Assembly: GCF_003367195.1 (NCBI RefSeq)
Contig: NZ_QRGO01000001.1
Location: 1,908,501-1,972,500 of the forward strand
Direction: 5' to 3'
Source of the DNA: Undibacter mobilis
GTDB taxonomy: Bacteria; Pseudomonadota; Alphaproteobacteria; Rhizobiales; Xanthobacteraceae
Length of the DNA stretch: 64,000 nucleotides
A program made the position numbers and the translations under genes. Numbering within the stretch: the stretch's first letter is position 1; each line of letters starts with the position of its first letter. The notes below the pieces were generated by a model that was not told where the DNA came from, did not search any database, and saw only the letters and a list, made by a program, of their open reading frames with translations. This document shows, piece by piece, positions 1 through 8,826 of this stretch.

Positions 1-891
1 CGGACGATCCGAGCGAGAAAAGAGGTCATTATCTCGGCGGGCTCGCTGAACACGCCGAAGCTGATGCAGCTTTCGGGCATCGGTCCCGCGAACGTCTTGC
101 AGCGTCTCGGCGTCGATCCGGTCCACGTCCTGCCGGGGGTGGGACGAAATCTGTCTGATCATTTCGGCGTCCGCACAGTCGTCGAGATCAAGGGTGCCGC
201 GACGGCCAATGAGCTGTCGCGCGGCCCGCGGCTTGGCTGGGAGGTCGCCAAATGGCTCATGGGGCGGCCGAGCATTCTCGGTCTGAGTTCCTCGCTGGCC
301 TACGTGTTCGGTCAGTCGCAGGCTGGTCTCGATCAGCCGGACCTTCAATTCGTCTTTACCCCGATCAGCTTCAAGGCCGGATTGTTCGGTGTTCTTGACG
401 ATTTCCCGGGCATCTCGCTCGGCGTCTGGCCCCATCGTCCGCACAGCCGCGGTTACGTCGAGGCGCGGTCGACTAATGCCTTCGAAGACCCCATCATTCA
501 GCCGAACTATCTTGCAGATTCCTACGATCAACGGACGATCGTTGCGGGCATTCGCCAGACACGCAAATTTCTCGGCACGCCTGAATTCTCGAAGTATGTG
601 GTTCGCGAAAGCGTACCGGGGCCCGCGCTTGAAGGCGACGATGAGCTTCTGGACTTCGCGCGGCAGACGGGTTCGACGATCTATCATTTCTGCGGCACGA
701 GCCGGATGGGTCCCGCGACTGACGTCAATGCGGTCGTCGACGACCATCTCCGTGTCCACGGCGTGGAACGCCTCCGTATTGTTGATGCATCGATCATGCC
801 GGACGTGCCGTCGGGCAACACGTACGCGCCTACGCTGATGCTCAGCGAGAAGGGCGCCGATCTCATCAGGCAGGACGCCGCCAAACTCTAA
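1..891 (+). CDS. GMC-family oxidoreductase (choline dehydrogenase-like), C-terminal part
   Basis: Flavin-dependent alcohol oxidase or dehydrogenase, cut by the window start: about 296 residues remain of a family that usually has about 530. The frame is open from base 1, and the first residues carry the GMC signature around ISAGSLNTPKLMQLSGIGP. Near the C terminus are the family's catalytic His region (YHFCGTSRMGP) and the partner Asn region (PSGNTYAPTLMLSEKGA). The FAD-binding Rossmann part lies upstream, outside the window. The gene is followed after 11 bases by a good promoter for the Liv importer operon, so it may end its own transcript while belonging to the same catabolic locus. The family oxidises alcohols; the substrate is not readable from this part. 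Confidence 0.9.
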   Translation, partial: RTIRARKEVIISAGSLNTPKLMQLSGIGPANVLQRLGVDPVHVLPGVGRNLSDHFGVRTVVEIKGAATANELSRGPRLGWEVAKWLMGRPSILGLSSSLAYVFGQSQAGLDQPDLQFVFTPISFKAGLFGVLDDFPGISLGVWPHRPHSRGYVEARSTNAFEDPIIQPNYLADSYDQRTIVAGIRQTRKFLGTPEFSKYVVRESVPGPALEGDDELLDFARQTGSTIYHFCGTSRMGPATDVNAVVDDHLRVHGVERLRIVDASIMPDVPSGNTYAPTLMLSEKGADLIRQDAAKL

Positions 892-902
892 CGCCAGCCA
901 GA

Positions 903-931
903 TTGACAGTCTCGTTTGCAGATTGTATGAC
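903..931 (+). promoter_or_regulatory. Sigma70-type promoter for the first Liv operon
   Basis: A perfect -35 box TTGACA (903-908) is followed after 17 bases by TATGAC (926-931), a 4/6 match to the -10 consensus. It starts 11 bases after the GMC stop codon and about 85 bases before the chosen start of the binding-protein gene. This supports the start at 1016 over an in-frame ATG at 923, which would lie inside the promoter. Confidence 0.55.
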
Positions 932-1015
932 GCGATTATCGGCCGACATACTTATGGTCAGCCTGTCCGTTGCGGGGAATCCGCAGCCAAAAAATGCGAT
1001 TGGGGAGTGCAGCAG

Positions 1016-2245
1016 ATGCCTGAGGAATTCAGAACGACCCGCCGCGCCTTCGTGGGCGCCTTGGCCGCAACAACCGCTCTGGTGAGCTCGCCGTTCGTCC
1101 GGACAGCGGCTGCCAACGAAACCTTCAAGATCGGCATTCTTACCGATCTGACCGGTTCTTTCTCGGATCTGGGTGGTCCCGGCACCGGCGTTGCCGCTGA
1201 AATCGCGATGCAGGAAATTGGCGGCCAGGTTCTCGGCCGCAAGGTCGAGCTTCTGATCGCCGATCACCAGCACAAAGCGAATGTCGGTCTGGCTCTGGCG
1301 CGCGAATGGATCGAGCGGCGCGATCTGAAGGCATTCGTCGACGTGATGAATTCCGGCATTGCCATCGGCGTGAACAAGCTCGTGGGCGACTATAAGCGCC
1401 TTGCCTTCTATTCGGCCGCCGCCACGGACAAGATCTCCGAAGATGCCTGCAACGAGTACGGCATTCACTGGAACACCGACACTTACGCGCAGACGAACGC
1501 TGTTGCCGCGAGCATGATCGGCCAGGGCCTCGATTCCTGGTTCTTCATCGTCGCTGACTACGAATTCGGCCACGCGATGCAGGCGTCGATGGACCAGGCT
1601 GTGAAAAAGGCCGGCGGCAAAGTTGTTGGCGCCGTTCGCCATCCGCTGCAGACGCTCGACTTCTCGTCCTACGTCCTGCAGGCGCAAGCCTCCGGCGCCA
1701 AGGTGATCGCCATCGCTTCCGGCGGCAATGACACCGTCAATACAATCAAGCAGGCGCAGGAATTCGGCGTCACGCGCCGTGGTCAGAAGGTTGTGGCTCT
1801 TCTGCCCTACCTTTCCGATATTCATGCCGTCGGCCTTAAGACGATGCAGGGCCTGCGGTTCATCGACGCCTGGTACTGGGGCATGGACGACAAGTCCAAG
1901 GAGTTCGCCGATCGCTTCTACGCGCGCTTCAAGAAGCGTCCGACCGCGGTTCAGGCGAGCGTCTATTCGTCGACGCTGCAGTATCTCAAAGCTGTCGAGA
2001 AGCTCGGCACTGACGATCCGGGCAAGATCCGCCAATACTTCCTGAACACCACGCTTAACGACGCCTTCCTTCGCAACGGCAGGCTGCTTCCGAACGGCCG
2101 CATGACTCACGACGTCTATCTGGTCGAGGTGAAGACACCAGAAGAGTCGAAGGGGGAGTGGGATTACGAGAAGGTGATTGCAACCGTCCCGGCGGACAAG
2201 GCTTTCCGCCCGCTCTCGGAAAGCGCCTGCAAGCTTCGTGCGTAG
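1016..2245 (+). CDS. Branched-chain amino-acid-type ABC transporter substrate-binding protein
   Basis: Periplasmic binding protein of the Peripla_BP_6/LivJ type, about 409 residues. The start at 1016 has GGGGAG at 1002-1007 in front of it and gives a typical export signal: a twin-arginine-like TRRAFVGALAATTALVSS, then a small-residue cleavage zone near residues 30-35. The mature part begins FKIGILTDLTGSFSDLGG, typical for the family. It is followed by two ATPases and two permeases, so it is the solute receptor of a complete five-gene Liv importer. In bacteria of this kind such systems often take up aromatic or organic acids rather than leucine; the enzymes downstream (SDR, aldehyde dehydrogenase, hydrolase, MLE-type enzyme) point that way here. 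Confidence 0.88.
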   Translation: MPEEFRTTRRAFVGALAATTALVSSPFVRTAAANETFKIGILTDLTGSFSDLGGPGTGVAAEIAMQEIGGQVLGRKVELLIADHQHKANVGLALAREWIERRDLKAFVDVMNSGIAIGVNKLVGDYKRLAFYSAAATDKISEDACNEYGIHWNTDTYAQTNAVAASMIGQGLDSWFFIVADYEFGHAMQASMDQAVKKAGGKVVGAVRHPLQTLDFSSYVLQAQASGAKVIAIASGGNDTVNTIKQAQEFGVTRRGQKVVALLPYLSDIHAVGLKTMQGLRFIDAWYWGMDDKSKEFADRFYARFKKRPTAVQASVYSSTLQYLKAVEKLGTDDPGKIRQYFLNTTLNDAFLRNGRLLPNGRMTHDVYLVEVKTPEESKGEWDYEKVIATVPADKAFRPLSESACKLRA

Positions 2246-2267
2246 CACCTAAGGCAGTCATCAAATA

Positions 2268-3029
2268 ATGAATCGCGAAAGCGACATCATCCTCGCGACG
2301 AAGGCGCTGAGCAAATCGTTCGGCGGCTTCGTCGCGGTCAACAGTGTCAGCATCAATGTGCGGCGTGGTTCGATCCACGCCATCATTGGACCGAACGGCG
2401 CCGGCAAGACAACGCTGTTCAATCTGCTGACAAAAGTTCATCAGCCGACGAGCGGAACGATCGAGTTCAACGGTCGCGATATCACGCCGTTGTCCTCGCC
2501 CGAGATCGCGCGGCTCGGTCTGGTGCGATCCTTCCAGATTTCCGCCATTTTCCCGGCTTTAACCGTTCTGCAGAACGTCCGTATCGCCATCCAGAATCGG
2601 GGAGGGCGCTCGTTCGATTTCTGGCGATCCAAGACGTCCTTGAACCGTTTGAACGACGAGGCGGAAAAGTACATTGCCTCCGTTGGCTTGGAGGATGTCC
2701 TTCATGCAACGGCGGCCGATCTGCCGTACGGGCGGCGCCGCGCGCTCGAAATTGCTACGACGATTGCGCGTGAACCCGAGCTCCTCCTGCTCGATGAGCC
2801 GACGGCCGGCATGGGCAGCGAAGATGTCGATCGTACCACCGATCTCATCAAGAAATGCGCCGCCGACCGCACCGTAATCATGGTCGAGCACAATCTTGGT
2901 GTGGTTGCGCGCCTTGCCGACACAATCACCGTTCAGGTGCGCGGTCAGGTCGTTGCCGAAGGATCTTACGACGTCGTCTCGAACAGTCCGATTGTTAAGC
3001 AGGCTTACCTGGGGACCGATAGTGAATAA
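2268..3029 (+). CDS. Liv-type ABC transporter ATP-binding protein (LivG-like)
   Basis: ATPase subunit of the importer, 253 residues. Walker A is GPNGAGKTT near residue 45 and Walker B is ELLLLDEPTAGMG near residue 175. The usual LSGG signature is replaced by LPYGRRRALEIA, a variant common in LivG proteins. The C-terminal end (VVSNSPIVKQAYLGTDSE) matches LivG-like tails. It lies 22 bases after the binding-protein gene and overlaps the next gene by 8 bases. It should pair with the LivF-like ATPase to drive the LivH/LivM channel. Confidence 0.9.
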   Translation: MNRESDIILATKALSKSFGGFVAVNSVSINVRRGSIHAIIGPNGAGKTTLFNLLTKVHQPTSGTIEFNGRDITPLSSPEIARLGLVRSFQISAIFPALTVLQNVRIAIQNRGGRSFDFWRSKTSLNRLNDEAEKYIASVGLEDVLHATAADLPYGRRRALEIATTIAREPELLLLDEPTAGMGSEDVDRTTDLIKKCAADRTVIMVEHNLGVVARLADTITVQVRGQVVAEGSYDVVSNSPIVKQAYLGTDSE

Positions 3030-3741
3030 CACAGGCTCCGGAACGAAACTCATCGACGTTTCCGGGCTGCAGGCCTGGTACGGCGATTCCCACGTTCTTC
3101 ATGGTGTCAATCTGAACGTCTCGAAGGGCGAACTCGTCACTATTCTCGGCCGCAATGGCGCCGGCAAGACCACAACGCTTCGTTCGCTGATCGGCCTGAT
3201 GTCGAAGAAGCGCGGCTCGATCAAGATTCGGGGTGAGGAAGCGATCGGCTATTCGCCGACCGCGATCGCACGGCTCGGGCTCGCTTACTGTCCTGAGGAG
3301 CGCGGTATATACAAGTCGCTCAGCGTAGAAGAGAACCTCTATCTGCCGCCGAAGCTGCGCGACGGAGGGTTCTCGGCCGAAGAGATCTTCGATCTATTCC
3401 CGAATATTCGCGAGCGGCTGGCCAGCCGTGGCACCAATCTTTCCGGCGGCGAACAGCAGATGTTGGCCATCGCGCGCATCCTTCGCACCGGTGCCGAAGT
3501 TCTTTTGCTCGACGAGCCGACCGAAGGACTTGCTCCGGTCATTGTCAAACAGATCGAACGTGCCATTGCGTTGTTGAAGCAGCGCGGCTTTACGATCGTT
3601 CTGGTGGAACAGAATCATCGCTTTGCGCAACGCGTGGCTGACCGCCATTACGTGATGGAATCAGGTGTCGTGGTCGACGAGTTCGATAGCGAGCGCATCA
3701 AGCGCGACTGGGACCAGGTCACCCGGTATTTGAGCGTTTAG
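3022..3741 (+). CDS. Liv-type ABC transporter ATP-binding protein (LivF-like)
   Basis: Second ATPase of the importer, 239 residues from a GTG start at 3022 that overlaps the end of the LivG-like gene by 8 bases. The frame is open further upstream, but that would overlap deeply and add non-family sequence. Walker A is GRNGAGKTT, the ABC signature is LSGGEQQMLAIARIL and Walker B is EVLLLDEPTEGLAP. The last is the typical LivF form. The ending DWDQVTRYLSV is also LivF-like. Translational coupling with LivG is likely. Confidence 0.9.
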   Translation: MNNTGSGTKLIDVSGLQAWYGDSHVLHGVNLNVSKGELVTILGRNGAGKTTTLRSLIGLMSKKRGSIKIRGEEAIGYSPTAIARLGLAYCPEERGIYKSLSVEENLYLPPKLRDGGFSAEEIFDLFPNIRERLASRGTNLSGGEQQMLAIARILRTGAEVLLLDEPTEGLAPVIVKQIERAIALLKQRGFTIVLVEQNHRFAQRVADRHYVMESGVVVDEFDSERIKRDWDQVTRYLSV

Positions 3742-3755
3742 GTCGGAGGTCGATC

Positions 3756-4634
3756 GTGGATCATTTCTCTATGGTGGCGTTATCCGGCCAGCTTATCCTT
3801 GGCCTGATCAATGGCTCGTTCTATGCGCTGCTGAGCCTCGGGCTTGCCATCATCTTCGGCCTGCTGCGGGTAGCCAACTTCGCCCACGGCGCTCAGTTCA
3901 TGCTCGGCGCGTTCACCGCGCTGCTGCTGCTGCGCTACCTGAATCTCGGTTACTGGCCGTCGCTTGTCTTGTCGCCGCTGATCGTGGCCGGGATTGCTAT
4001 CGTCTTTGAGCGCCTGATGCTGAGCCGTCTTTATCATCTGCACCACCTCTACGGCATGCTGCTGACCTTCGGCTTCGCTCTCCTGGCGCAGGGCCTCCTT
4101 CTCGATCGTTACGGCTCGTCGGGCGCGCCTTATCCGCCGCCGGAGTTGCTCAGTGGCGGCATCGATGTGGGATTCATGTACATCCCGATCTACCGGCTCT
4201 GGGTGATCGTTGCCGCCATCGTCGCCTGCGCGGCAACGTGGCTGGTGATTGAGAAAACCAAACTCGGATCTTATCTGCGCGCTGCGACGGAGAACCCCGA
4301 TCTGCTTAAGACGTTCGGCGTGCGTGTTCCGTTGTTGCTGACGGCGACTTACGGCGCGGGTGCCGGTCTGGCCGCGTTTGCCGGCGTCATGGCGGCACCG
4401 ATCTATCAGGTCAGCCCGATGATGGGCGCGGACATTATCATCGTGGTGTTCGCCGTTATCGTTGTCGGTGGCATGGGTTCGCTCTCCGGTGCCATTTTCA
4501 CCGGGTTCGGCCTCGGCGTGCTCGAAGGCCTGACCAAGGTCTTCTACCCGCAGGGTGCGAACAGCGTGATCTTCGCGGTAATGGCCCTGGTTCTGCTCTT
4601 CCGGCCGGCAGGCCTCTTCGGCAAGGACGCCTAG
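3756..4634 (+). CDS. Branched-chain amino-acid-type ABC permease (LivH-like)
   Basis: Inner-membrane permease of 292 residues with about eight hydrophobic segments. The GTG start is set by a strong GGAGGT at 3745-3750. The N-terminal NGSFYALLSLGLAIIFGLLR and the segment VANFAHGAQFMLGAF are typical LivH sequences, as is the C-terminal VVFAVIVVGGMGSLSGAI loop that contacts the ATPases. It sits 14 bases after LivF and 2 bases before LivM, in one operon. Confidence 0.9.
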   Translation: MDHFSMVALSGQLILGLINGSFYALLSLGLAIIFGLLRVANFAHGAQFMLGAFTALLLLRYLNLGYWPSLVLSPLIVAGIAIVFERLMLSRLYHLHHLYGMLLTFGFALLAQGLLLDRYGSSGAPYPPPELLSGGIDVGFMYIPIYRLWVIVAAIVACAATWLVIEKTKLGSYLRAATENPDLLKTFGVRVPLLLTATYGAGAGLAAFAGVMAAPIYQVSPMMGADIIIVVFAVIVVGGMGSLSGAIFTGFGLGVLEGLTKVFYPQGANSVIFAVMALVLLFRPAGLFGKDA

Positions 4635-4636
4635 CG

Positions 4637-5605
4637 ATGAACAAGCAAGCCGAAACGATGCAAACGGCCGCCACGATGCCACGACGTCTCAATCTCGAAA
4701 TCGTCGGCATTGTCCTTGTTGCAGTCTTTTTCCTGCTCACTCCGATCTACGTGTACCCGGTCTTCCTGATGAAGGCGATGTGCTACGCCATTCTCGGCAT
4801 GAGCGTGAATTTGCTGCTGGGTTATGCGGGTATGTTGTCCTTCGGGCATGCCGCTTTCTTTGCCATATCCGCGTACATTTTCGGTTACGTGGCCAAGGAG
4901 TTCCATTTCGGGGTCCTGCCGTCGCTTTTCATCGGGGTGGCCGCGGGCACGACGCTCGGCGTCGTCTTTGCCGCGATCGCGGTGCGCCGCATCGAGTTCT
5001 ATTTCGCGATGACCACGCTGGCGCTCGCGCAGCTTGTCTATTTCTTCTGCGTCCAGGCGCCGTTTACCGGCGGCGACGACGGACTGCAGGGCATCCCGCG
5101 CGGCGAAATCTTCGGCTTCAGTCTGCGCGACAATACCAACCTTTATGTCTTCGTTCTCGCGATCTTCATGCTGTGCCTGCTTTTCACCTATCGGGTCGTG
5201 AACTCTCCGTTCGGCGAAATTCTGATGGCGATCCGGGAGAACTCCGATCGGGTCCGTTCGCTGGGTGAAAACCCGATGTCGTACAAGTTCATCGCTTTCG
5301 TGCTGTCGGCATTTCTCGCCTCCATCGGCGGTGCGTTGAAGGCGCTGGTGTTCCAGATCGCCGCGCTACCCGACGCCCACTGGCTGATGTCGGGCGACGG
5401 CGTGCTGATGGCACTGGTCGGTGGCATCGGCACTCTGATCGGGCCGATCGTCGGTGCACTGTTCATCGTGGCTGCGCAGGATGGCCTCGCCCAGATTGGC
5501 ATTTCGGTCGTCGTGCTGCAGGGCGTCCTGTTCATCGCCACCGTGCTGATGTTCCGAAAGGGCATCATCGGCGAACTGGCTCGTTTCAAGAAATGGTTCG
5601 AGTGA
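4637..5605 (+). CDS. Branched-chain amino-acid-type ABC permease (LivM-like)
   Basis: Second permease, 322 residues, starting 2 bases after the LivH stop. It has the LivM pattern NLLLGYAGMLSFGHAAFFAI near residue 60, a long periplasmic loop with GGDDGLQGIPRGEIFG, the motif NPMSYKFIAFVLSAFLASIGG, and GVLMALVGGIGTLIGPIVGA. It completes the importer. The next gene starts 57 bases on, so the SDR may be on the same transcript. Confidence 0.9.
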   Translation: MNKQAETMQTAATMPRRLNLEIVGIVLVAVFFLLTPIYVYPVFLMKAMCYAILGMSVNLLLGYAGMLSFGHAAFFAISAYIFGYVAKEFHFGVLPSLFIGVAAGTTLGVVFAAIAVRRIEFYFAMTTLALAQLVYFFCVQAPFTGGDDGLQGIPRGEIFGFSLRDNTNLYVFVLAIFMLCLLFTYRVVNSPFGEILMAIRENSDRVRSLGENPMSYKFIAFVLSAFLASIGGALKALVFQIAALPDAHWLMSGDGVLMALVGGIGTLIGPIVGALFIVAAQDGLAQIGISVVVLQGVLFIATVLMFRKGIIGELARFKKWFE

Positions 5606-5662
5606 AGCGGCGCGCGGCTCGGCACTGGGGCCGCGGCGTCGCAAGGTACGCGTAGCTGAAGC

Positions 5663-6415
5663 ATGGATCTCCAACTCGCTGGTCGCAAAGTTCTGATCAC
5701 CGGCGCCACCAAGGGCATTGGTGAGGCGTTGGCTGTTGCCTTCGCGGCGGAAGGGGCGTTGCTGCATCTGGTTGCCCGGTCCGCGGATTTGCTGGACGCA
5801 TTGGCTGACAAGCTGCGCTCGCACCATCGTGTCGAAATCACGGTCCAGGCCGCCGATCTCGGCGATCCGGCTGTGCCACCGAGAATCGCCAAAGCAGCGG
5901 GCGAGATTGATATCCTGATCAACAATGCCGGCGCCGTGCCTGGCGGCACCCTCTGGCAGGTGGATGATGCCCGATGGCGCGAAGCCTGGGGCCTCAAGGT
6001 GTTCGGTTATGTGGCGCTGGCGCGCGCGGTCTACCCGTTGATGAAGCAACGGGGCGGCGGGGTGATCATCAACAACATCGGCGCCGCCGGCGAAATCTTT
6101 GACGCCAAATACATCTGCGGGTCGTCAGCCAATGCCAGTCTCATGGCTTTCACCCGGGCTCTTGGCGGGCGCAGTCTGGATGACGGCATTCGCGTCGTCG
6201 GCGTGAATCCAGGGCCCGTGGACTCGCCGCGCTTCAGGAAACTGCAGGCGGATCGTGGCGACAGCGGCGCGCCCAGCCATTTGCCGCAAGGCCGACCAGC
6301 CAGCATTGCCGAAATCGTCAACGCCATTCTGTTCTTGGCATCGCCGCTGTCCGGCTACACCTCGGGCACGGTTCTGACCATTGACGGCGGCTTGTCGTCC
6401 CGAGACTCGCTTTGA
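5663..6415 (+). CDS. SDR-family oxidoreductase lacking the usual active-site Lys
   Basis: Short-chain dehydrogenase/reductase of 250 residues with the cofactor motif TGATKGIGEA near residues 13-20 and LINNAG near residue 85. The active-site region is unusual: where the family has YxxxK this protein reads YICGS, and the usual catalytic Ser position reads NNIGAAGE. The C-terminal GYTSGTVLTIDGGLSSRD is normal. A subgroup of SDRs has this changed site, so the protein may be active by another arrangement or may not be a classical dehydrogenase. It stands between the Liv importer and an aldehyde dehydrogenase and probably acts in the same catabolic route. Confidence 0.8.
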   Translation: MDLQLAGRKVLITGATKGIGEALAVAFAAEGALLHLVARSADLLDALADKLRSHHRVEITVQAADLGDPAVPPRIAKAAGEIDILINNAGAVPGGTLWQVDDARWREAWGLKVFGYVALARAVYPLMKQRGGGVIINNIGAAGEIFDAKYICGSSANASLMAFTRALGGRSLDDGIRVVGVNPGPVDSPRFRKLQADRGDSGAPSHLPQGRPASIAEIVNAILFLASPLSGYTSGTVLTIDGGLSSRDSL

Positions 6416-6465
6416 TCCCGGCTGCATGCCGATCCAAGTCCATTCCGAATTGAAGGGTGATCGCG

Positions 6466-7911
6466 ATGACCGCTGACTACGAACGTCTTCAGATGTTGAT
6501 CGATGGTGAGTGGACCTCGGGTTCGGCGAATGCCGCGATCGCCGTCGAGAATCCGGCAACGGAGGAGAAGCTCGGCGATCTGCCGCTGGCCTCCATCGCC
6601 GATCTCGACCGCGCGCTCGAGGCAAGCGCGAAAGGATTTGAAGTCTGGAAAAAGACGCCGGCCTTCGAACGTCAGGTGGTGATGGAACGCGCGGCGCGTC
6701 TGCTCGAGTCGCGCCGCGAGCAAATCGCGCGGACCTGTACACTCGAAATAGGCAAGCCGATGCGTGAGTCGCTGCAGGAAATTGATTTTGTTGTCGGCAT
6801 CCTTCGTTGGTACGCCGAAGAGGGCAAGCGGGGGTACGGGCGGATTGTGCCGTCGCGCACGCCCAACACCAGAACCTCGGTCATGAAAGAGCCGGTCGGC
6901 CCCGTCCTGGCTTTCGCGGCGTGGAACTTCCCCGGCGTCAATGTGATCCGCAAGGTCGCCGGTGCCCTGGGCGCAGGGTGCTCGATCATCGTCAAACCGA
7001 GCGAGGAAACCCCGGGCACGGCGATCGCCATCGCGCGCTGCTTCCAAGAGGCCGGGTTGCCGGCTGGTGTGCTCAATGTCGTGTTCGGCGACCCGGCCAA
7101 GGTGTCGAGCCATCTTATGGCGTCGAAAATCCCCAAGAAGGTGACCTTCACCGGCAGCGTGCCGGTCGGTATCATTCTCCAGAAGCAAGCCGCCGACACC
7201 TTGAAGCGCTGCACCATGGAGCTGGGTGGCCACGCCCCGTTCATTGTATTCGACGACGCCGACGTGGAAGCCGCCGCCCAACTCGGGGTCGCCTTCAAGT
7301 ACCGCAACTCCGGGCAGGTCTGCACTTCGGCGAGCCGTTTCTTCGTGCATTCGCGCGTTCACGACCAGTTTGTCGATGCCTTCAAGAAGAACATCGACAA
7401 GATCGTCGTCGGCGACGGCCTGGCGGCGGACACCACAATGGGCCCGCTCGCGGCCAAACGGCGCATCGACGTGATGGAGCGCATGGTATCGGACGCAACG
7501 CAGCGCGGCGCCTCCGTCGTGGCCGGCGGCAGCCGCGTCGGCAATCGCGGCTGGTTCTATGCCCCGACCTTGCTGGACGGTGTGTCGGACGAGGCGACCA
7601 TTATGCGCGAGGAACAGTTCGGTCCGGTGGCGCCGGTCGCGACCTTCGACGACCTCGATGAGGTGGTGGCGCGTGCCAACAGCGTCGACGTCGGCCTCGC
7701 GGCTTATGTGTTCACCAAGAACGGCGGCCGCGCCGAGCAGATGTCGCAACGGCTGGAGACCGGGCTCGTCGGCATCAACGGCATGATGGTGTCGCTGCCG
7801 GAGACGCCCTTCGGCGGCGTCAACCACAGCGGTTACGGCTCGGAAGGCGGCATCGAAGGTCTCGAAGCCTTCATGCGTACCAAGCTCGTTGCTGAAACCC
7901 GCTCGCTGTAG
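6466..7911 (+). CDS. NAD(P)-dependent aldehyde dehydrogenase (succinate-semialdehyde dehydrogenase-like)
   Basis: Aldehyde dehydrogenase of about 481 residues that oxidises an aldehyde to the acid. The catalytic Cys is C286 in NSGQVCTSASRFF, the general base is E252 in TMELGGHAPF, and the cofactor Lys is in IVKPSEETPG. The sequence style (IGKPMRESLQEIDFVVGILRW type) is that of the GabD/Sad group. The start at 6466 is preceded by AAGGGTGA; an in-frame GTG lies 9 bases upstream. The hydrolase gene starts 8 bases after its stop, so they are co-transcribed. Confidence 0.88.
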   Translation: MTADYERLQMLIDGEWTSGSANAAIAVENPATEEKLGDLPLASIADLDRALEASAKGFEVWKKTPAFERQVVMERAARLLESRREQIARTCTLEIGKPMRESLQEIDFVVGILRWYAEEGKRGYGRIVPSRTPNTRTSVMKEPVGPVLAFAAWNFPGVNVIRKVAGALGAGCSIIVKPSEETPGTAIAIARCFQEAGLPAGVLNVVFGDPAKVSSHLMASKIPKKVTFTGSVPVGIILQKQAADTLKRCTMELGGHAPFIVFDDADVEAAAQLGVAFKYRNSGQVCTSASRFFVHSRVHDQFVDAFKKNIDKIVVGDGLAADTTMGPLAAKRRIDVMERMVSDATQRGASVVAGGSRVGNRGWFYAPTLLDGVSDEATIMREEQFGPVAPVATFDDLDEVVARANSVDVGLAAYVFTKNGGRAEQMSQRLETGLVGINGMMVSLPETPFGGVNHSGYGSEGGIEGLEAFMRTKLVAETRSL

Positions 7912-7919
7912 AGGCGGAC

Positions 7920-8807
7920 ATGCCACGCGCCCGCACGCAGGACGGCTACGAGCTGCACTTCGAGATCGCCGGCGCCGGCCGGCCGATCGTCTTCGTGCAT
8001 GAGTTCGCCGGCGATCATACGAGCTGGGAGGCGCAGCTTCGTCACTTCGGCAAGACCCATCGGTGCATCAGCTTTGCCGCGCGGGGGTTTGCGCCGTCCG
8101 ATGTACCGACAGATCCAGCGGCCTACGAGCAGGGCCGCGCCGTTGATGACATTGCCGCCGTGCTCGATGCCGCCGGCATCGACAAGGCGCACATTGTCGG
8201 CTTGTCGATGGGCGCCATCGCAACGCTGCATTTCGGCGTCCGTTACACCGATCGCGCGCTGTCGCTGTGCCTTGGCGGTTGCGGCTATGGCGCCGACCTC
8301 GACCGGCTCGACGCCTTCCGGCAACGCAGCGAGCAGACCGGCCGCGCCATCGAGACCATGGGCATGCCGGCCTTCGGGCGGCTCTATGCGACGGGCCTTG
8401 GCCGCGTGCAATTCGCGAACAAGGACCCGCGCGGCTACGAAGAGTTCCTGACGAAACTCGGCGGCCACGACGCCACCGGCTCGGCGATGACGCAGCGTCA
8501 TCTGCAAGGACGCCGGCCATCGATCTACACGCTGGAGCCGGCGCTAAAGACGCTCGAGGTGCCGACGCTGATCATGGTCGGCGATGAGGACTTTCCCTGC
8601 ATTCAGCCCGGTATATTCCTCAAGCGCACGATCCGCAGTGCTGCCTTGTCGGTCATTCCGAATGCCGGTCACTCCATCAACCTCGAGGAGCCGGACGAAT
8701 ACAACCGCATCCTCGAACGGTTTCTCTGCCAGGTCGATGCGGGACGCTGGCCGCTGCGCGACCCGCGCGTTGAAGCTCTGCCTGACTTCGGACTGCACCA
8801 GAGCTGA
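7920..8807 (+). CDS. Alpha/beta-fold hydrolase
   Basis: Alpha/beta hydrolase of 295 residues. The nucleophile elbow is GLSMGA with S96, the acid is in MVGDEDFPC and the His is in PNAGHSINLEEP. The N-terminal YELHFEIAGAGRPIVFVHEF has the oxyanion-hole region with His-Glu in place of the common His-Gly. Similar proteins include enol-lactonases and C-C or ester hydrolases. Its placement next to an MLE-type cycloisomerase would fit an enol-lactone or ester hydrolysis step, but this is inference from context. Confidence 0.82.
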   Translation: MPRARTQDGYELHFEIAGAGRPIVFVHEFAGDHTSWEAQLRHFGKTHRCISFAARGFAPSDVPTDPAAYEQGRAVDDIAAVLDAAGIDKAHIVGLSMGAIATLHFGVRYTDRALSLCLGGCGYGADLDRLDAFRQRSEQTGRAIETMGMPAFGRLYATGLGRVQFANKDPRGYEEFLTKLGGHDATGSAMTQRHLQGRRPSIYTLEPALKTLEVPTLIMVGDEDFPCIQPGIFLKRTIRSAALSVIPNAGHSINLEEPDEYNRILERFLCQVDAGRWPLRDPRVEALPDFGLHQS

Positions 8808-8826
8808 GTGCAAAGGAGACGACGCC

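Noticed and set aside
866..2248. Long minus-strand open frame opposite the first Liv receptor
   Set aside because: No family likeness; the plus-strand receptor has signal peptide, ribosome site and promoter. Long antisense frames are common in GC-rich DNA.
6355..7926. 523-codon minus-strand frame opposite the aldehyde dehydrogenase
   Set aside because: The plus strand has all aldehyde dehydrogenase motifs; the antisense product is low-complexity Arg/His/Asp-rich and matches nothing.
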